Assembly: GCA_964426945.1 (NCBI GenBank)
Contig: CAYRSS010000006.1
Span: 1 to 64,000, forward strand
Direction of reading: 5' to 3'
Length of the DNA stretch: 64,000 bases
From: CAYRSS01 sp964426945
GTDB lineage: Bacteria; Planctomycetota; Phycisphaerae; UBA1845
How positions within the stretch are numbered: the first letter of the stretch is position 1; every line of letters begins with the position of its first letter. Shown piece after piece: positions 60,691-64,000 of this stretch. The notes under the pieces are model-generated. The model was not told the origin of the DNA. It made no database searches and was given only the letters and a program-made list of their open reading frames with translations. The position numbers were made by a program, and so were the translations under genes.

Positions 60691-60727
60691 AAAAAAAAGG
60701 CCCGCAGGAACAATCCTGCGGGCCTTT
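60691..60727 (-). terminator. Intrinsic terminator / attenuator in cysH leader
   Basis: On the minus strand: AAA, an 11-base perfect stem (GGCCCGCAGGA with its complement, 60724-60714 and 60709-60699), TTGT tetraloop, then eight U residues (60698-60691). It lies 65 bases before the cysH start and 30 bases after the leader-ORF stop. This is the strongest terminator hairpin in the window. Its place within the cysH leader, not at the end of an operon, makes it a likely attenuator. Confidence 0.88.
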
Positions 60728-60756
60728 GGTGTACTTGCCGATGGCGGACCGGCCGT

Positions 60757-60858
60757 TCACGTCCCGTCAGGGTGTTCCTCTCCCGCGGAGGCCATACAAC
60801 AACAGGCCACGACACACAGGGAAGCTACGCGCTGACGGATGCGGCGGTCCATGTTCAT
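60757..60858 (-). CDS. Cysteine-rich leader peptide (attenuator uORF)
   Basis: 33 codons between the promoter and the intrinsic terminator of cysH. The peptide starts MNMDRRIRQRVASL and has Cys at 15, 19, 20 and 21 (CVVACCC), then MASAGEEHPDGT. ATG 60858 lies 5 bases after the -10 element, so it would be translated leaderless or nearly so; there is no room for a ribosome site. ATG 60852 is the alternative. The pattern of leader ORF, repeated codons of the pathway product and terminator matches amino-acid attenuators. The hydrophobic, Arg-led sequence also resembles a signal peptide, so a small exported peptide is not excluded. Confidence 0.7.
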   Translation of the reverse strand: MNMDRRIRQRVASLCVVACCCMASAGEEHPDGT

Positions 60859-60862
60859 TGGG

Positions 60863-60891
60863 ATTATGCCGGTCTGACCGGGGTGAGTCAA
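60863..60891 (-). promoter_or_regulatory. Promoter of the sulfur/siroheme operon
   Basis: Minus strand: TTGACT (60891-60886), exactly 17 bases, CATAAT (60868-60863). Each hexamer is 5/6 to the housekeeping consensus, the best promoter noted in the window. The predicted start at about 60856-60858 coincides with the first ATG of the leader peptide. Confidence 0.75.
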
Positions 60892-60914
60892 GCGGAGCGG
60901 GTGCCGCCCGGCCG

Positions 60915-61427
60915 TCACTTGCGCCCCCGCACCCCCGCCAGCGGATCGGGATTGGCGGCCCGCAGGCGCAGCCCGCAGCGCGGACACTTCAGCCCGATCC
61001 CGGAAGGCATTGCCGGCCCGTCCCCCAGCCGCAGCAGCAGGTTGGGGTTGCCCGGCGACCAGTCGGGCTCGATGCGCACGAACACCTCGACCGGCTCATG
61101 CTTGCCGCAGGTGTAGCGCGCCACGATGTCGGCGGGCTTCTGACACTGCGGGCACGGCCGCGCGCCAGCCTGTCCCTTCTCGGTGAAGCGGTGACCCGCG
61201 GGACACTTCCAGGTGAAGTCGATCTCGCTTGGCGCGCGTTGCGGCGGCGGCGCGGGCAGCTCCGTTCGCCACACCCGCCAATAGCCCAGCGCCATCAGCG
61301 CGACCACGAGGGCGATGAGGAGGCTGATGTAGGCGGTGCGGCTGCCGCGGTGACCGCCGACGATGCGGATAAGGCGTTGACGACGGGGCGGGGCGAGCGA
61401 ACTGTCGGATGAGTCTTGCGGGGTCAC
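60915..61427 (-). CDS. Membrane-anchored zinc-ribbon protein
   Basis: 170 residues from GTG 61427, overlapping the stop of the prepilin gene by GTGA. A disordered Ser/Pro-rich N-terminus leads to a membrane helix (AYISLLIALVVALMALGYW). Zinc-binding cysteines occur in WKCPAGHRF with PCPQCQKPADIV, in RYTCGKHEP and in GLKCPRCGLRL, giving about two zinc ribbons. Coupling to the prepilin suggests a partner role at the membrane, but no function is known. Confidence 0.72.
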   Translation of the reverse strand: MTPQDSSDSSLAPPRRQRLIRIVGGHRGSRTAYISLLIALVVALMALGYWRVWRTELPAPPPQRAPSEIDFTWKCPAGHRFTEKGQAGARPCPQCQKPADIVARYTCGKHEPVEVFVRIEPDWSPGNPNLLLRLGDGPAMPSGIGLKCPRCGLRLRAANPDPLAGVRGRK

Positions 61428-62317
61428 TCGGTCGGGACCGACCCGGTCCACCAGAACACCTGGTCCTGGGCGAAGGAATAGTGCGGCACGCGAAGCTCCG
61501 AGCACAGCGTGCAGCCGCCGGCCGCGCAGCCCGCGTAGAAGGGCAGAAGCGGGCTGCGGCCGACTTCAAGCGTGCGAATCTCGCGAACGCCGCCGGCGAT
61601 GGTCAACGCGTTGATCTTCGCACCGTGACGCTTGGTGACCCAAGGGCCGCTCGACTCCATGTAGGTCGGGTCAGAGCCGTCGTCCCAGGCGAGAATGCTG
61701 TCGTTACGCTTGGGCCCCGACTCGTCAGCCCGGATCGGGCGGAACGACGCGAAGTCGGGCCCCGCATCGGCCAGCAGGATCGTGTCGAGCGGACGCGTCG
61801 GCTGGTAGCGGTCGAGATTCGTGAGGTAGCCCCCGCCCGCCAGCATGATGAAGCCGTTGATGCCGTAGCTGGAGTAGTCGGACAGATCCGGCTCGAGCAC
61901 CGGCTCCTTCGCGTTGCTCAGCCGCATCCGGAACGGGTCTTCCGGGCAGGAGAGCGCGTTGAGGTCGGTCAGGTGATTCGGCCAGAGCTTGAGGAACCAC
62001 ACCTCGCGAACCGGGCCGTCCTCGTACCACTCCGAGGGGGCACCGGCCGCTTCGGCGGCCGCGTTGCCCGGATGCACGTTCGGCAGGTAGCCGTCGTTCT
62101 CGATGCGGTACACCTGGAGGCTCTGACCCACCTCGCGCAGATTGTGCATGCAGACGGTGGCGTTGGCGATGCGGATGGACCGCTTCAGCGAGGGCAGCAG
62201 CATCCCCACCATGAGCGCAATGATGCTGGTGACCACCAGCAGCTCCACGAGGCTGAAGCCCCGGGCGCGCAGCGGCGCAGAAGGAGAACGCGGATTTGTG
62301 CACCCTACCCTGGCCAT
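61424..62317 (-). CDS. Prepilin-type (type II secretion/DUF1559-like) protein
   Basis: 297 residues. A basic leader of about 19 residues precedes the prepilin motif GFSLVELLVVTSIIALMVGMLLPSL, with cleavage expected before Phe and Glu at +5. The rest includes a conserved HNLREVGQSLQVYRIENDGYLPNV and repeated Trp/Asp-rich parts (EWYEDGPVREVWFLKLWPN, SILAWDDGSDPTY). It belongs to the very large planctomycete pseudopilin families, and the specific partner is unknown. The next gene (zinc ribbon) is translationally coupled to it. Confidence 0.85.
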   Translation of the reverse strand: MARVGCTNPRSPSAPLRARGFSLVELLVVTSIIALMVGMLLPSLKRSIRIANATVCMHNLREVGQSLQVYRIENDGYLPNVHPGNAAAEAAGAPSEWYEDGPVREVWFLKLWPNHLTDLNALSCPEDPFRMRLSNAKEPVLEPDLSDYSSYGINGFIMLAGGGYLTNLDRYQPTRPLDTILLADAGPDFASFRPIRADESGPKRNDSILAWDDGSDPTYMESSGPWVTKRHGAKINALTIAGGVREIRTLEVGRSPLLPFYAGCAAGGCTLCSELRVPHYSFAQDQVFWWTGSVPTE

Positions 62318-62637
62318 AAGCGATCAATAAAAATGTACCCCAAACCGCAATCCCTCGCAATCGAAAAATCACACACCAAGTTGTGCGAATGCACCAAAAA
62401 CCCTGCAAAACAGGCCGGATCGCGCTCCCGGCGGCCGGGAGGCCGCGCCCGACGACCGAGCGGATATCGCGCGCCGCCGTTTCGTCCTATACTGCGGAGC
62501 AGGCCGGACCGCACCGAATCTCGACCCGCGACCGCCCCGCCGCCCGCGGCGGCCGCGCCATCCCTGCCGCCGTCCGGGGCGGGATGTGAATCGTGGCGGG
62601 CCGTCGCCGGCCCGTCGTCAGCCCGGGGAGCCCGCTC
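62318..62637. promoter_or_regulatory. Divergent promoter region, prepilin / radical SAM genes
   Basis: 320 bases without a gene. On the minus strand TTGCGA (62360-62355), 17 bases, TACATT (62337-62332) could drive the prepilin gene with a leader of only about 8 bases. The region near 62318-62410 is distinctly AT-rich for this window. The radical SAM side (62440-62637) is GC-rich with no clear promoter. Confidence 0.4.
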
Positions 62638-64000
62638 GTGAATAGCCTTGCCCATCGCATCAGCCACGAATTGCTGCCCTTTGTGCAGCAGCCCGCCCAG
62701 TACATCGGCGGAGAGTTCAACCAGTTGCCGCGCGACGGCGACTGGCCGCGGGCCGACGTGCGCGTCGCCGTCGCCTTTCCCGACACGTACACCATCGGCA
62801 TGAGCCACCTCGGCTGTCAGATCCTCTACTGGCTCATCAACCACACGCCGGGCTGCGTCGCGGAGCGCGTCTTCTGCCCGTGGACCGACGCCGAAGCGGT
62901 GATGCGGGCGAAGGGGCTGCCGCTGTTCACGTGGGACACGCGCCAGCCGGTGTCTTCGGCGGATGTCCTCGCCGTGTCGCTGCAGTACGAAATGTCCTTC
63001 ACCAGCGTGCTGCAGATTCTCGACCTGGCCGGCATCCCGCTGCGCAGCGCCGACCGCGACGACACCCACCCGCTGGTCATCGCCGGCGGACCGCAGGCCG
63101 ACAACCCCGAGCCCATGGCGCCCTTCCTCGACCTCGTCGTGCTCGGCGACGGCGAAGCGTCGATGAGCGCCATCCTCGCCTGCTACAAGGAACTTCGCGC
63201 GGGCGGCATGCGCCGCCGCGACATGATCCGCGAGATGGCCCGGCGGTTTCCCTGGATCTACGCCCCCGCTCTCTACGACGTGCAGCACCACGCCGACGGC
63301 ACCATCGCGGCGATCAACCGCACTGACCCGAAGATCTTCGCGACCATCGAACGCTGCCAGACGGAGAACTTCGACGCCGCACCCTTTCCCGTCCGGCCGC
63401 TCGTGCCGTTTGTGGAGGTGGTCCACGACCGCATCGCGGTCGAGATCATGCGCGGCTGTCCGCAGCGCTGCCGCTTCTGCCACGCCGGCTACACCAAGCG
63501 GCCGGTGCGCATGCGAACCGTCGATCAGATCATCGCCATCGCCGAGGAGATGTACGCGGCCACCGGCGTGGACGAACTGGGGCTGCTCTCGCTCTCGACG
63601 GCCGACTATCCCGACCTGGCCGAGCTGGCCAAGCGAATCAACGAGCGCTTCGAATCGCGCAAGGTGAACATCTCCGTGCCGTCGCTGCGCGTGGACAAGA
63701 TGCTGCAGAACATCCCGTGGATGGTGAACACCGTCCGCAAGGGCGGGCTGACCATGGCCGTCGAGGCCGCCAACGACGACATGCGGGCCGCCATCCGCAA
63801 GAAGGTCACCGACGGCAACCTGCTCGACGGCGTCCGCCAGGCGTTCGAGGCCGGGTGGAAGAGTGTGAAGCTCTATTTCATGCTCGGTTTCCCCGGCGAG
63901 CGGCCGGAGGACATCGACGGCATTGTGCACTTGGCGAAGAAGGTCAGCGACGTCCGCCGCCACATGGGCAAGGCCCCGGCCGGGGTGAACGCGAGCGTCG
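62638..64000 (+). CDS. B12-binding radical SAM protein (3' end outside window)
   Basis: About 454 residues visible from GTG 62638, with GGGGAG 7 bases upstream. The N-terminal part is B12-binding-like: RVAVAFPDTYTIGMSHLGCQILY, WTDAEAVMRAKGLPLFTWDT, VIAGGPQADNPEPMAPFLDLVVLGDGE. The radical SAM cluster motif is CPQRCRFC (C-x3-C-x2-C), followed by LGLLSLSTADYPDLAEL and AVEAANDDMRAAIRKKVT. This matches the TIGR03960 family of uncharacterised radical SAM proteins. The stop codon lies beyond the window. Confidence 0.88.
   Translation, partial: MNSLAHRISHELLPFVQQPAQYIGGEFNQLPRDGDWPRADVRVAVAFPDTYTIGMSHLGCQILYWLINHTPGCVAERVFCPWTDAEAVMRAKGLPLFTWDTRQPVSSADVLAVSLQYEMSFTSVLQILDLAGIPLRSADRDDTHPLVIAGGPQADNPEPMAPFLDLVVLGDGEASMSAILACYKELRAGGMRRRDMIREMARRFPWIYAPALYDVQHHADGTIAAINRTDPKIFATIERCQTENFDAAPFPVRPLVPFVEVVHDRIAVEIMRGCPQRCRFCHAGYTKRPVRMRTVDQIIAIAEEMYAATGVDELGLLSLSTADYPDLAELAKRINERFESRKVNISVPSLRVDKMLQNIPWMVNTVRKGGLTMAVEAANDDMRAAIRKKVTDGNLLDGVRQAFEAGWKSVKLYFMLGFPGERPEDIDGIVHLAKKVSDVRRHMGKAPAGVNASV

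Noticed and set aside
60757..60987. A 76-codon version of the cysteine-rich leader frame
   Set aside because: The extra upstream codons cross the predicted promoter and have no ribosome site or protein-like character; the 33-codon form starts at the predicted transcript end.

Overview
The window looks like a GC-rich chromosome segment from a planctomycete, probably of the Phycisphaerae type. The evidence is several serine/threonine kinase and ECF sigma modules, secreted proteins with dockerin-like calcium repeats, lipoproteins with asparagine/aspartate (NDN) repeats, membrane proteins ending in a CxxCGYxLxGL-type zinc ribbon, and a prepilin-like protein. No transposase, phage module or CRISPR array is visible. 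The lineage call is inference from gene style, not from a marker-gene tree.

Layout. 1-7 kb: replication genes dnaA-dnaN-dciA-gyrB on the minus strand (recF absent), then a topoisomerase VI B subunit and tRNA-Met on the plus strand. 7-12 kb: two lipoproteins, miaE, a beta-oxidation-type dehydrogenase/thiolase pair and an RNA-processing beta-CASP protein. 13-20.5 kb: yidC, a phosphoesterase, and an ECF sigma factor next to a very large membrane protein joining an anti-sigma zinc finger to DUF4349-like repeats. 20.8-28.2 kb: a lipoprotein, a cysteine-cluster protein, xerD, a hydrolase and an ornithine/carbamoyl-phosphate cluster (rocD, argF, arcC). 28.2-37.4 kb: a six-helix membrane protein, two coupled SPFH proteins, then a four-gene cassette with a cystine-knot-like small secreted peptide plus PqqD-like, HprK-like and nucleotidyltransferase genes, followed by gph and moaA. 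37.5-44.8 kb: inositol-phosphate synthase, two secreted dockerin-type proteins, a TIM-barrel isomerase and a UbiA-type prenyltransferase. 45-51.3 kb: an ECF/anti-sigma/Spy operon, ruvCA and an ECF/kinase pair. 51.5-61 kb: a long minus-strand operon cysH-sir-hemA-cbiX/hemC-cobA/hemD-hemB-hemL. 61-64 kb: a prepilin-like protein and a B12-binding radical SAM protein cut by the window end.

The most striking system is the sulfur/siroheme operon. It pairs the reductases that take activated sulfate to sulfide with the enzymes that build the siroheme cofactor of sulfite reductase, mostly through 4-base stop/start overlaps. In front of it is a near-consensus promoter, a leaderless 33-codon reading frame with a Cys...CysCysCys run, and a perfect intrinsic terminator: the layout of a cysteine-sensing transcription attenuator.

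The second notable system is the small-peptide cassette at 32.9-35.5 kb. A putative exported precursor with a six-cysteine C-C-CC-C-C framework sits at the head of an operon encoding a peptide-binding PqqD-like protein, an HPr-kinase-like ATPase and a nucleotidyltransferase, suggesting an uncharacterised peptide-modification pathway.

All calls come from reading the sequence. No alignments, folding runs or database searches were made, so family names rest on motifs and gene context.
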